Positions 44,082-53,274 of a stretch of DNA of 64,000 nt are shown here, piece by piece. Position 1 is the first letter of the stretch, and every line of letters begins with the position of its first letter. The stretch is from JBBQFI01 sp038237805 (GTDB taxonomy: Bacteria > Verrucomicrobiota > Verrucomicrobiia > Chthoniobacterales > UBA10450). Below the pieces are notes generated by a model. That model saw nothing but the letters and a program-made list of their open reading frames with translations, had not been told where the DNA came from and ran no database searches. The stretch is from positions 1 through 64,000 of the forward strand of contig JBBRYI010000007.1 of the NCBI GenBank assembly GCA_038237805.1. The letters are read 5' to 3'. The position numbers and the translations under genes were made by a program.

Positions 44082-45197
44082 ATGACGCCCTTTCTGCGGA
44101 AGTTGCTGAGTCTGAATTGGCTTCTCCTGGTCAACATGCTCGCGCTCGCGATTTTTGGCGTGATTGCTATCTACAGCGCCACTTACATGCGCGAAGAACC
44201 GATCAGCTCCGAGTTCTGGCGCAAACAAGCCAGCTGGGTCGCGGTCGGTTTCGCCGCCTTCATTATTACCAGCTTGATCGATTACCGCTGGATACGCTGG
44301 GGCGCATTGCCAATGTATTTTGCCGGGCTGGTCTTTTTAGTTCTGACGAAATTTATTGGCGTAAAAGTTTACGGCGCTCGCAGCTGGCTGCACTTGGGCC
44401 CGATTAATTTTCAACCCGCGCAACTTGCCGTCGTCGCGGGCATCATGGTGTTGGCGTTATTTCTCAGTCAGTTCCGGCAAATGCATCCGATGCTGCGCTT
44501 GCTTCTTTGCGGCGCGATCGTCGGTGCTCCGTGTCTTCTCATTCTGATGCAACCCGATCTGGGTGAGTGCATGATCTGGGCGCCGGTGCTTTTGGCGCTC
44601 CTTTTCGTCGGCGGCGTTCCAGTCCGCTATCTCGTTTGTATTTTGCTCATCGCGATCGGGTTCATTCCTCTCGCCGTAAACCTGGGGCTTAAACCATATC
44701 AGCAGGATCGCATCACGGCGTTTTTGCATCCGGAAATCGACCAACAAGGCGCGGCGTGGGCAATCAACCAGTCTCTCATTGCGGTCGGCTCCGGCGGATG
44801 GTCGGGCAAGGGATTCAAAGCCCCAAACACACAGATCGAGCTCGGCTTTTTGCCGGCCACGGCGATCCATAACGATTACATTTTCTCGGCCATTGGTGAA
44901 CAATGGGGATTTGTCGGTGGGATTTTTCTCATCGGCGGGTTTGCGCTTTTGCTTCTTACCTGTCTTTTCGTCGCCTTCTTCGCCGGCGATCAATTTGGAC
45001 TGCTGCTCGTGATCGGGGTCACGGCGCTGATCTTTACGCACATCTTTCAAAATGTTGGGATGACGATTGCCTTGATGCCGATCACCGGTGTGCCGTTGCC
45101 GCTCATCAGTTACAGCGGTTCCTTTGTTCTCATGATCATGTTTGGCCTTGGCATCGTGAACAGCGTCTGGGTCCACCGCAAGGTCGAGACTCGTTAG
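44082..45197 (+). CDS. rodA: Rod-shape-determining protein RodA (SEDS peptidoglycan polymerase)
   Basis: 371 residues with about 10 helices. SEDS signatures: WRKQASWVAVGFAAFII, VKVYGARSWLHLGPINFQPA, LLILMQPDLGECMIW (with the essential Asp), and near the end FTHIFQNVGMTIALMPITGV then PLISYSGSFVLMIM. It polymerises lipid II glycan strands during lateral wall growth with a class-B PBP, not found nearby. The TAG stop is formed by a TCGTTAGG octamer (45191-45198). The same frame then stays open for another 25 codons, ending at a TAA at 45291-45293 inside scpA (see findings). Confidence 0.95.
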   Translation: MTPFLRKLLSLNWLLLVNMLALAIFGVIAIYSATYMREEPISSEFWRKQASWVAVGFAAFIITSLIDYRWIRWGALPMYFAGLVFLVLTKFIGVKVYGARSWLHLGPINFQPAQLAVVAGIMVLALFLSQFRQMHPMLRLLLCGAIVGAPCLLILMQPDLGECMIWAPVLLALLFVGGVPVRYLVCILLIAIGFIPLAVNLGLKPYQQDRITAFLHPEIDQQGAAWAINQSLIAVGSGGWSGKGFKAPNTQIELGFLPATAIHNDYIFSAIGEQWGFVGGIFLIGGFALLLLTCLFVAFFAGDQFGLLLVIGVTALIFTHIFQNVGMTIALMPITGVPLPLISYSGSFVLMIMFGLGIVNSVWVHRKVETR

Positions 45198-45274
45198 GCA
45201 GAACTGATCGCGGCGGCGCTGAATTCGGAGGCGATTTACTTTCGCACGCCACTCGGTAAGATCGAGCGCCGCGC

Positions 45275-46003
45275 ATGGAAACCGATTACAAGGTAAAGCT
45301 CGAAATCTTTGAGGGGCCGCTCGATCTGCTGCTTTATCTGATCAAGCGCGACGAGATTGATATCTACGACATTTCGCTCGAACGCATCACCAAGCAGTAC
45401 CTCGAATATCTTCAGGCGTTCAAAGAATTGAACATCGATCTCGCCGGTGAATTCGTGGTTATGGCGGCGAACCTGATCTACTGGAAGAGTCGCAGCCTTT
45501 TGCCTGTCGATCAGCAGCCGCCCGAAGAGGACGTGGAAGAAGACGACCCGCGCTGGGAGTTAATCCGCCAGCTGATCGAATATAAGAAATTCAAGGAAGC
45601 GGCTGAGCAATTGCAGGTGCGTCAATTTGAGCAGGAGAAAATATTTTCGCGAGCTAGCGGTGCGCCAGCGTTACTGGCGAGCGCGCCGCTGCGACTCGGC
45701 GAAGTCGGAATATTTCAATTGATCAATGCGTTTCAAGTCGTGCTTAAACGCGTCGAAGCGCGTGAAAATTTGCAGGAGATTTTCGGCGAAAATTTTACGG
45801 TCTCCGACAAAATCGACCAGATTCTGGAAAGCGTCGCCAATAAAACTTCGGTCCGCTTTTCGACTTTGTTCGCGGCAGCGGCCTCGCGCGTGGAAATTGT
45901 CGTTACGTTTCTTGCCCTCCTCGAACTGATTCGCCTGAAACAAGTCCGCGTTCTACAAAACGATATCTTCGACGAAATTGAAATCGCGCCCGCGAGCAGC
46001 TAA
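45275..46003 (+). CDS. scpA: Segregation and condensation protein A
   Basis: 242 residues. Canonical ScpA N-terminus: YKVKLEIFEGPLDLLLYLI then RDEIDIYDISLERITKQYLE. The middle is acidic (PPEEDVEEDDPRW). The C-terminal winged helix is VEIVVTFLALLELIRLKQV, which binds SMC heads. With SMC and ScpB it forms the condensin-like complex for chromosome segregation. scpB is not adjacent; the next gene (2 bases away) is an epimerase. Confidence 0.95.
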   Translation: METDYKVKLEIFEGPLDLLLYLIKRDEIDIYDISLERITKQYLEYLQAFKELNIDLAGEFVVMAANLIYWKSRSLLPVDQQPPEEDVEEDDPRWELIRQLIEYKKFKEAAEQLQVRQFEQEKIFSRASGAPALLASAPLRLGEVGIFQLINAFQVVLKRVEARENLQEIFGENFTVSDKIDQILESVANKTSVRFSTLFAAAASRVEIVVTFLALLELIRLKQVRVLQNDIFDEIEIAPASS

Positions 46004-46005
46004 GA

Positions 46006-46854
46006 ATGCCGCGGATTTTAATTGCCGGTTGCGGCTATGTCGGAGAAGCGACCGGTCTTCTTTTCCACGAATCAGGCTGGGAAGTCGAAGGTTGGACACG
46101 CTCGAGCGATTCAGCAAAAAAGCTTTCGACTCTGCCATTCATCGTGCGCGCGGTGGACATTGCGAATCGCGATCAGGTGCTTTCCGCCGCCGACAAGTTC
46201 GACCGGATTATTCATTGCGCGAGTTCGGGCGGTGGCGGCACGAGTGAGTATCGGCGCGTTTATCTGGAGGGAGCGCGAAACCTTCTCGACGTTTTTGCCG
46301 GAACACCATTGCTCTTTACGAGCAGCACAAGTGTTTATGGACAACGAGATGGGTCGTGGGTGACGGAGTCAGATCCGGCCGAGCCTCTTCACGAGTCGGG
46401 GCGGATATTGCGGGAGACGGAAGAACTCGTCCTTGATCGCCGTGGGATCGTTGCGCGCCTCGCTGGAATTTACGGTCCTGGCCGTTCATTCCTTCTCCAG
46501 CAACTTCTCTCAGGTAAAGCGGTGATAGATCCGGAGCGGGAGCGTTTCGTGAATCAAATCCACCGAGACGATATCGCCGCGGCATTGTTGCTACTCGTGC
46601 AACGCGGCGCGGCGGAAATTTACAACGTGGTGGACGATCAACCGATTCTGTTGAGTGAATGCTATCAGTGGCTGGCCCGCGAACTGCATCGGTCAGCGCC
46701 CCCGACCGGAGAGACAACCAAGAGCCGCAAACGCGGGAACAGCAACAAACGCGTGAGCAATAAAAAATTGCGCGCTCTTGGGTGGGCGCCGAAATACGGG
46801 ACATTCCAACAGGCGATGCGGGAGAGCATTCTCCCAGCATTAACCGCCGCCTAA
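46006..46854 (+). CDS. NAD(P)-dependent SDR-family epimerase/dehydratase (YeeZ-like)
   Basis: 282 residues. The dinucleotide-binding glycine motif is ILIAGCGYVGEATGLLF. Central strand LLFTSSTSVYGQRDGSWV carries the catalytic-type Ser and Tyr (VYG). RLAGIYGPGRSFLLQQL and FVNQIHRDDIAAAL are typical of extended/atypical SDR enzymes of the E. coli YeeZ group, whose substrate is unknown. The lysine of the usual YxxxK is not evident at that spacing. Downstream of scpA, 2 bases away, probably cotranscribed. Confidence 0.85.
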   Translation: MPRILIAGCGYVGEATGLLFHESGWEVEGWTRSSDSAKKLSTLPFIVRAVDIANRDQVLSAADKFDRIIHCASSGGGGTSEYRRVYLEGARNLLDVFAGTPLLFTSSTSVYGQRDGSWVTESDPAEPLHESGRILRETEELVLDRRGIVARLAGIYGPGRSFLLQQLLSGKAVIDPERERFVNQIHRDDIAAALLLLVQRGAAEIYNVVDDQPILLSECYQWLARELHRSAPPTGETTKSRKRGNSNKRVSNKKLRALGWAPKYGTFQQAMRESILPALTAA

Positions 46855-46905
46855 TCGCTTTTCTAGAAATTATAAACCGGTATAGAAGCTGCTTGGAACT
46901 ATCCA

Positions 46906-47169
46906 GTGCGTCAGATCAAGCTTACCGGCCGAGAGGCAACCGTAGTTCGCGCGATCGGCTTTACCGAACCCATGCTCGGCGCAGAAATTCAGGACTTCGC
47001 GCGCATGGACGGTGAAGACGTGACGGACACCCTTAACAGCCTAATGGCAGCGGGCTTCGTTGAGTGCATCCCCTACGCAGAGGAAGTGCAAATGGCGGAA
47101 ATGCCGGTGACCCAATTTGAGATCAACCCCGGATATGTGCAGGGGCTGCGGGACGCGCTTCAACACTAG
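46906..47169 (+). CDS. Small conserved-looking protein, possible winged-helix
   Basis: 87 residues from a GTG at 46906. The pattern LTGREATVVRAIGFTEPMLG then IQDFARMDGEDVTDTLNSLM and AAGFVECIP reads like a compact winged helix-turn-helix (helix, helix, recognition helix, wing) similar to MarR/FaeA-like modules. No cysteines, no signal sequence. Preceded by an AT-rich 50-base gap that could hold its promoter. Converges on and overlaps the ABC ATPase gene by 4 bases. Function not recognised. Confidence 0.7.
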   Translation: MRQIKLTGREATVVRAIGFTEPMLGAEIQDFARMDGEDVTDTLNSLMAAGFVECIPYAEEVQMAEMPVTQFEINPGYVQGLRDALQH

Positions 47170-48188
47170 GCCTGCTGCAGCAATTCCGCGTCGCGTCCTT
47201 CGGCGTTTTTCTTTGATCGCTGCTCGCCGAAAAGCTGGCGGATCACATCTTCGACTGGAATTTCCTGCACGTTGATATCGCTGACGTGACATGTTTCGAG
47301 CAATCGCCGGCTGATCTCGGTTACCTGCGCGCGCGGCACCTTTAATTGCACGGAAACCGGCGTTTGCTCGATCACTTCGCCAAACGCGGAGAAGTCTCGC
47401 GACGCACGTTCGGCGAAAGTGAGGCTGACAATCTTCTCGTGCGAAAAGCGATCGATGATCTCGTGCAGCGGACCGTCGAAAAATATTTTACCGTGATCGA
47501 TGACAATGACGCGCTTGGCCAGTTCTTCGATGTCCTGCATGTAATGGCTGGTGAGCATGGTGACGATGCGATGTTCGGAATTGTAAAGGCGCAGAAATTC
47601 GCGCACGCGTTTTTGACTGACGACATCGAGACCAATCGTCGGCTCGTCCAGAAACAAAACTTTTGGTTCGTGGATGAGCGCCGAGATCAATTCCATTTTC
47701 ATGCGCTCGCCTAACGAGAGTTCGCGCACCATGACATTCATCTTGTCCTGCACTTCGAGCAATTCAGTCAAACCATCGACAATTTTTTTGAAACGAGCGC
47801 GATCGATTCCATAAATCGCGCGATTCAGTTCGAGCGATTCTTGCGCGGGCAGGTCCCACCAGAGCGCATTCTTCTGACCCATGAGCAAACTGAACTGGCG
47901 CTTCATCTCATCCTTGCGCTCCCATGGGACAAACCCAAGCACGCGCGCCCGGCCCGAGGTCGGATTGAGGAGGCCGGACAACATCTTCAGCACGGTCGTT
48001 TTGCCCGCGCCGTTTGGCCCGAGGAATCCAACCAATTCTCCTTCGTCGATCTGAAACGAAATATTATCGGCCGCGCGAGTCTCGTCGTATTTTCGCCTAA
48101 CGAGTCCTTTGACTGATCCCCAGAGCCCGGGTTGTTTCCGGTAAGTGCGATAGACTTTCGTCAGGCCGGATGCCTCGATCGCGCTCAT
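47166..48188 (-). CDS. ABC transporter ATP-binding protein (ABC-2 export type)
   Basis: 340 residues. Walker A GPNGAGKTT (about 57-65), Q-loop MGQKNALWW, signature LSLGE (an LSGGQ variant), Walker B VLFLDEPTIGLD and H-loop LTSHYM. The long C-terminal extension (about 245-340) and the N-terminal insertion (YRKQPGLWGSVKGLVRRKYD) match the ATPases that pair with ABC-2 permeases of the viologen/daunorubicin exporter group. No permease gene is adjacent; dxs lies upstream. Two octamers lie inside, and one (47710) encodes the Ser-Leu-Gly of the signature motif. Confidence 0.92.
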   Translation of the reverse strand: MSAIEASGLTKVYRTYRKQPGLWGSVKGLVRRKYDETRAADNISFQIDEGELVGFLGPNGAGKTTVLKMLSGLLNPTSGRARVLGFVPWERKDEMKRQFSLLMGQKNALWWDLPAQESLELNRAIYGIDRARFKKIVDGLTELLEVQDKMNVMVRELSLGERMKMELISALIHEPKVLFLDEPTIGLDVVSQKRVREFLRLYNSEHRIVTMLTSHYMQDIEELAKRVIVIDHGKIFFDGPLHEIIDRFSHEKIVSLTFAERASRDFSAFGEVIEQTPVSVQLKVPRAQVTEISRRLLETCHVSDINVQEIPVEDVIRQLFGEQRSKKNAEGRDAELLQQA

Positions 48189-48223
48189 GGCTGACGGAAA
48201 ATCAACGCCGTGCGTTGTCCGAT

Positions 48224-50158
48224 TTACGCCGCACTCGAGCGTGCGTCGGCAACGCTTTTGTGTTTAAGCAGCGGTAAAACCTTTTCCACAAGCGCGTCGG
48301 CGGTGATGCCATGTTTTTTGCGCAACACCGGAATACTTCCGTGCTCGATGAATTGATCCGGCCAACCGATGCGCACGACCGGCGTGTTGATCTGATTGCT
48401 GTGCAAATGTTCCATGGCTGCACAACCAAAACCGTTGTGCAGCACGTGATCCTCGATCGTGCAGATGACCTCGACGCCGCGCGCGAAAAATTCCAGCGTG
48501 CCGGTATCGAGAGGTTTAATCCAGCGCGGATTAATAAGCGCGACGGAGAAACCTTTCTCCTGCAACTTTTTTGCCGCTTCTTCTGCAACTTCGAACATGT
48601 TGCCGAGTCCAAAGATGGCGACATCTCGACCGTGTTGCACAACTTCGGCTTTGCCGATTTCGAGGAGCTTCGGTTCCGCTTTCGGTTTTGCACCCGTGCC
48701 GGCGCCACGCGGATAACGAACCGCGATCGGTCCAGAGTTGTAATTCGCCATTGTCCAAAGCATGTCGGCGAATTCGTCTTCATCCTTCGGCTGCATGTGC
48801 ACGATGTTTGGGACATGCCGCAAATAACCAATGTCGAACAAACCGTGATGGGTCGGACCGTCGTCGCCGCTCAAGCCGGCGCGGTCCATGCAAAGTGCGA
48901 CATTCAAATTCTGCAACGCGATGTCATGAATGATCATGTCGTAGGCGCGTTGCATGAAAGTTGAGTAGATCGTTAGAAAAGGTTTCAAGCCTTGCGTGGC
49001 CAGGCCGCAGGCAAAAAGCGCGGCGTGCTCCTCCGCAATTCCGACATCGAAATAACGGTCGGGATGCTGTGTCTGGAAAAACCCGAGTCCGGTTCCGCTC
49101 GGCATCGCGCCCGTGATTGCGACGATCTTCTTATTGTTGTCGGCGAATTTGGACAACGTCTTCCCGATGATTTCAGAGTAAGTGGGCGTGGGCGCCGGCG
49201 CAGTTTCGCCGCTTTCGATTTTGTATTTTCCGAGACCGTGAAACTTGTCCGGCTTCGCCAATGCCGGTTCGTAGCCTTTCCCCTTTTTCGTCAGGATGTG
49301 AAGCAACACCGGCTCATCCTGCGTCTTCAAAAATTCGAAAGTGCGAATGAGCAGCGGAATATCGTGACCATCGATTGGTCCGTAATAACGAAGGCCGAGT
49401 TCTTCGAAGATCACGCTCGGCAAGATCAGATTCTTCACGCCTTCCTCGACCTTGTGGGCCAGATGCAACGCTGTTTGGCCGGCGATTGTTCTGATAAATT
49501 GTCCCGCCTTTTCGTGCAGATATCCGTAGGTCGGATTCGTCACGATATTGTTTAAATAGGACGCGATCGCGCCAACGTTTTTCGCGATCGACCATTCATT
49601 GTCATTCAACACAACGATGAAACGTTTCGTTTGCGACTTCGCGTTGTTGAGCGCTTCGTAACTAATTCCGCATGTGAGAGCCGCGTCGCCTGCGACAACG
49701 ACAACATCTTCATTCGTCCCGCGCAAATCCCGACCGACCGCCATCCCTAATCCTGCGGAAAGCGCCGTACCGGCATGACCAGCTCCGTAGCAGTCGTGTT
49801 CGCTCTCCGTGCGCAACAGAAATCCATTGAGCCCTTCGTACTGGCGCATGGTGTGAATGCGGTCGAGCCGGCCGGTAAACATTTTGTGGACGTAGCCTTG
49901 ATGGCTGACGTCAAAAACAAATTTGTCCTTTGGCGTGCTGAAGACTCGATGCAACGCAATCGTCAGCTCGACGACACCAAGATTGGGGCCAAGATGTCCA
50001 CCCGTTTGCGAGAGCACTTTGATTAGTTCCTCGCGCACCTCCTGCGCGAGTTGCGGAAGGTCTTCTTCGGGCAGCGCCTTCACATCGGCGGGCGAGCGAA
50101 TATTATCCAGTAACCGCGATGCGTTCTCGGTTGTCTTAGAAGAGAGTGACTCCGTCAT
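48224..50158 (-). CDS. dxs: 1-deoxy-D-xylulose-5-phosphate synthase
   Basis: 644 residues. Signatures: QTGGHLGPNLGVVELTIALH, GHAGTALSAGLGMAVGRD, the thiamine-diphosphate motif VVVAGDAALTCGISYEALNN (GDA in place of the usual GDG), FMQRAYDMIIHDIALQNLNV and GDDGPTHHGLFDI. It condenses pyruvate and glyceraldehyde 3-phosphate in the first step of the MEP isoprenoid pathway. The start overlaps the end of xseB by 23 bases, so the two are translationally coupled, a frequent arrangement. Confidence 0.97.
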   Translation of the reverse strand: MTESLSSKTTENASRLLDNIRSPADVKALPEEDLPQLAQEVREELIKVLSQTGGHLGPNLGVVELTIALHRVFSTPKDKFVFDVSHQGYVHKMFTGRLDRIHTMRQYEGLNGFLLRTESEHDCYGAGHAGTALSAGLGMAVGRDLRGTNEDVVVVAGDAALTCGISYEALNNAKSQTKRFIVVLNDNEWSIAKNVGAIASYLNNIVTNPTYGYLHEKAGQFIRTIAGQTALHLAHKVEEGVKNLILPSVIFEELGLRYYGPIDGHDIPLLIRTFEFLKTQDEPVLLHILTKKGKGYEPALAKPDKFHGLGKYKIESGETAPAPTPTYSEIIGKTLSKFADNNKKIVAITGAMPSGTGLGFFQTQHPDRYFDVGIAEEHAALFACGLATQGLKPFLTIYSTFMQRAYDMIIHDIALQNLNVALCMDRAGLSGDDGPTHHGLFDIGYLRHVPNIVHMQPKDEDEFADMLWTMANYNSGPIAVRYPRGAGTGAKPKAEPKLLEIGKAEVVQHGRDVAIFGLGNMFEVAEEAAKKLQEKGFSVALINPRWIKPLDTGTLEFFARGVEVICTIEDHVLHNGFGCAAMEHLHSNQINTPVVRIGWPDQFIEHGSIPVLRKKHGITADALVEKVLPLLKHKSVADARSSAA

Positions 50159-50444
50159 TTTCTTTTTTCTCTGAATCGGAAGGGGAGAGGGTTTCTGCTG
50201 CCGGTTCGAATTCTTTCACCACGGCTTTACCGGCGCTGTTGCGGGTGATGATTTCGATGCGTTGCTCGGCGCTGGCAAGTCTTTCCTGGCAGATTTTTAC
50301 CAGTTTCATTCCCTCCTCGTACCGAACGATTAAATCCTCTAGGTGCATCTTGCCGGATTCCATTTGCTCAACAATCGTTTCGAGCCGATCCATCGCGCCT
50401 TCGAAATTCAGCTCGGGATTGCCTTTTTTCTGCGGAGTCGACAT
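50136..50444 (-). CDS. xseB: Exodeoxyribonuclease VII small subunit
   Basis: 102 residues; family core is FEGAMDRLETIVEQMESGKM then LEDLIVRYEEGMKLVKICQE and LASAEQRIEII, a two-helix coiled coil. The Ser/Glu-rich tail after residue 75 lies in the dxs overlap. It assembles with XseA (not in the window) into the single-strand DNA exonuclease VII. Its ATG at 50444 and the GTG of the DUF1800 gene at 50448 face away from each other with 3 bases between them. Confidence 0.95.
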   Translation of the reverse strand: MSTPQKKGNPELNFEGAMDRLETIVEQMESGKMHLEDLIVRYEEGMKLVKICQERLASAEQRIEIITRNSAGKAVVKEFEPAAETLSPSDSEKKENDGVTLF

Positions 50445-50447
50445 CGC

Positions 50448-53270
50448 GTGAATTCAATTAAGCATAGGGCGCTGCATAAAAAAGGGAGAGTTCACCTCGC
50501 GATAGCGCTGCTGTTCCTGCTCACGTGCGCCGATCGTGCTCCCGCCGTTTCCACCGCGGTTAATATCTCGACGCGGATGAAAGTTGAGACCGGCGACAAT
50601 GTTCTCATCGCCGGCTTCATCATCAACGGGACCGGACAAAAGAAAGTTATCGTGCGTGCGATCGGTCCGTCGTTGCCGGTGCCGGGCACGTTGAGCGATC
50701 CGATGCTCGAATTGCACGATGGCAGCGGCAAATTAATCGGGATCAATGACAACTGGCGCTCAGCGCAGGAAGCAGCGCTGATTGCGAGCGGCATTCCGCC
50801 GAAGAACGATCGCGAAGCAGCGTTGATCGCGATTTTAAATCCCGGTCCGTACACCGTGGTGGTGAAAGGGGTGAATGGCGCCACCGGTGTCGGGCTGGTA
50901 GAAGTCTACGATGACGACAGCGCGAACACGTCGGCACGGCTGGTAAATATTTCATCGCGCGGTCACATCCTGATTAACGACGACGTGATGATCGGCGGTT
51001 TCATCATTCGCGGCGATATTTCGAAACGCATGCTCGTGCGCGTGGTCGGACCGACACTGAGTCTGAACGGGCAACTCTTTGCGGGCCGCTTGCAGGATCC
51101 GAGTCTTGAGCTCCACGACGGCAACGGCGTGCTCATGATGTCGAACAATAATTGGCGCAGTTCGCAACAAACGGAAATTAACGCGAGCACACTTGCGCCT
51201 AACGACGACCGCGAACCGGCGCTCATCGCGACGCTCAAGCCGGGAAATTACACGGCGATCGCGCGCGGCCTGAACAACACGACCGGAATTGCGCTGATCG
51301 AAATGTACGATCTTGATCAGCCGCCACAGGCAGACGGCTCGACACTTTTTATTGCGCAATTGCGTCCGCAATCGGGCACGTCGTCTACAGGTTCCGGCAC
51401 GGCGACTTTGCGGTTAGCGGCTGATGGCAAATCGGCCATCATCTCTTTTAATTTCACGAATCTTTCTTCGCCGGTTACGGGAATGCATATCCATGGCCCC
51501 GCGGATCCGGGTGGAACCGCGGGGATTCTTTTCGATGTCGACTCCGCCATGGCGCAACCGAATGGAACTTACATTTGGGTTTTTGCGCCGACCGGTGGAA
51601 ACACCGTTGCGGACATTGTTGCCGCGATAAAGTCCGGGCGGACTTACTTCAATATTCACACCGCAACGCATCCTACTGGCGAGATCAGCGGTTTCTTTAA
51701 TCTGTCGCGCGGCGCGCAGGTGATTCCGACACCGACTCCGCCACCACCACTCGCATCCGGCACGCCGAGTCCACAAGATGCCTGCCGTTTTCTCAATCAA
51801 GCGACGTTCGGCGCAACGACGGCGTTGATCACGCAGGTTCAACAAAAAGGATTCGATGGTTTTTTGAACGAACAATTTGCCAGGCCGCCTTCATCGCATC
51901 TCGCTTTTCTCGATGCCTCGGGCGTTAACCCGCCGACCACGAAACAGGAAATGGATGCTTGGTGGACATACGCGGTCACGGCGCCGGACCAACTTCGACA
52001 GCGGGTCGCATTCGCTCTCAGCGAGTTGCTCGTCGTTTCCACGAACAGCGGCGGTTTGAATAATCATCCCGATGCGATGTCGACTTACGTCGATGTCCTG
52101 TTGCGAGACGCGTTTGGAAATTACCGGCAACTGCTCGAGGACATCACGCTCAATCCTGCGATGGGCCGTTACCTGGACATGTTGCACAACGACAAAGGCA
52201 ACCCTGCCAAAGGAACGCATCCTAACGAGAATTACGCACGCGAGATTCTGCAGCTTTTTTCCATCGGACTTTATCGCTTGAATCTCGACGGCAGCCTTAC
52301 GCTCGATGCCCAGGGATTTCCGTTCGATACCTACAATCAAGATGCTGTGCTCGGCCTTGCCGCCGCTTTCACGGGATGGAATTTCGCGCAAACAGGCACG
52401 CCGGTTTGGTACGGCGCACCGCAAAATTACCGAAAGCCGATGGTTGCGGTGCCGAGTCATCATTCGACTGATGCGAAACAAATTCTCGACGGCGTTTTGA
52501 TTCCTGCGGGACAAACGCCGCAGCAGGATCTCAAAATAGCGCTCGATACGATTTTCAACCATCCAAACGTCGGTCCCTTCGTCTGCCGGCAATTAATTCA
52601 GCGCCTCGTTACGAGCAATCCGAGCACCGGCTACCTGTATCGCGTATCAAGCGTCTTCAACAATAATGGGCACGGCGTGCGCGGCGATTTGCGCGCAGTC
52701 ATTCGCGCCATCCTGATCGATTACGATGCGCGCGGAAACGCGCGTACCAATCAGGGAACGGGTCACGAAAAGGAACCGGTTCTTCGCCTAACGAATCTTC
52801 TGCGCGCCTTTAACGCGTCATCGCCAAGTGGAATATTTTCACTTGGGAATGCGACCAGCCTGGGTGAAACACCATTGCATTCGCCAACAGTCTTCAATTT
52901 CTTCTCGCCCGATTTCGCTGCGGCCGGTGCGACTGCCGAGGCCGGCCTAACGAGTCCGGAATTTCAGATCACGACTGAGACGACCGTGAGCACGATCGCG
53001 AATTATCTTTATGCCGCGATCTATTCCGGACTTGGTCCTGCGACCGATCGAATCACACTGGATTTGACGCTCGAACAAACACTCGCCAGCAACCCGACAC
53101 AGCTTGTCGATCATCTCAATACACTGCTTATGGCGGGCAACATGTCCTCGCAGATGCGGACGCGTTTAATCACGGCGGTAACAAACATTCCCGCAAACAA
53201 TCCGACCGAGCGCGCGCACACCGCCATCTATCTTGTCATTAATTCGCCAGAATTCGTCGTTGAAAAATAG
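50448..53270 (+). CDS. Secreted DUF1800 protein with N-terminal repeats and CHRD domain
   Basis: 940 residues from a GTG at 50448, chosen because it precedes a signal peptide (VHLAIALLFLLTCADRAPA); an earlier ATG at 50343 lies inside xseB. The N-terminal part has two repeats of about 110-120 residues (GDNVLIAGFIINGTGQKKVI then VRAIGPSL, and NDDVMIGGFIIRGD then VRVVGPTL). A CHRD domain follows (TLFIAQLRPQSG, VTGMHIHGPADPGG), then a Pro-rich linker (PTPTPPPP). The DUF1800 domain fills about 460-940 (CRFLNQATFGATTALI, NENYAREILQLFSIGLYRL, ETPLHSPTVFNFFSPDF). Function unknown; DUF1800 is almost always paired with DUF1501, as here (4 bases apart). Confidence 0.93.
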   Translation: MNSIKHRALHKKGRVHLAIALLFLLTCADRAPAVSTAVNISTRMKVETGDNVLIAGFIINGTGQKKVIVRAIGPSLPVPGTLSDPMLELHDGSGKLIGINDNWRSAQEAALIASGIPPKNDREAALIAILNPGPYTVVVKGVNGATGVGLVEVYDDDSANTSARLVNISSRGHILINDDVMIGGFIIRGDISKRMLVRVVGPTLSLNGQLFAGRLQDPSLELHDGNGVLMMSNNNWRSSQQTEINASTLAPNDDREPALIATLKPGNYTAIARGLNNTTGIALIEMYDLDQPPQADGSTLFIAQLRPQSGTSSTGSGTATLRLAADGKSAIISFNFTNLSSPVTGMHIHGPADPGGTAGILFDVDSAMAQPNGTYIWVFAPTGGNTVADIVAAIKSGRTYFNIHTATHPTGEISGFFNLSRGAQVIPTPTPPPPLASGTPSPQDACRFLNQATFGATTALITQVQQKGFDGFLNEQFARPPSSHLAFLDASGVNPPTTKQEMDAWWTYAVTAPDQLRQRVAFALSELLVVSTNSGGLNNHPDAMSTYVDVLLRDAFGNYRQLLEDITLNPAMGRYLDMLHNDKGNPAKGTHPNENYAREILQLFSIGLYRLNLDGSLTLDAQGFPFDTYNQDAVLGLAAAFTGWNFAQTGTPVWYGAPQNYRKPMVAVPSHHSTDAKQILDGVLIPAGQTPQQDLKIALDTIFNHPNVGPFVCRQLIQRLVTSNPSTGYLYRVSSVFNNNGHGVRGDLRAVIRAILIDYDARGNARTNQGTGHEKEPVLRLTNLLRAFNASSPSGIFSLGNATSLGETPLHSPTVFNFFSPDFAAAGATAEAGLTSPEFQITTETTVSTIANYLYAAIYSGLGPATDRITLDLTLEQTLASNPTQLVDHLNTLLMAGNMSSQMRTRLITAVTNIPANNPTERAHTAIYLVINSPEFVVEK

Positions 53271-53274
53271 CTCT

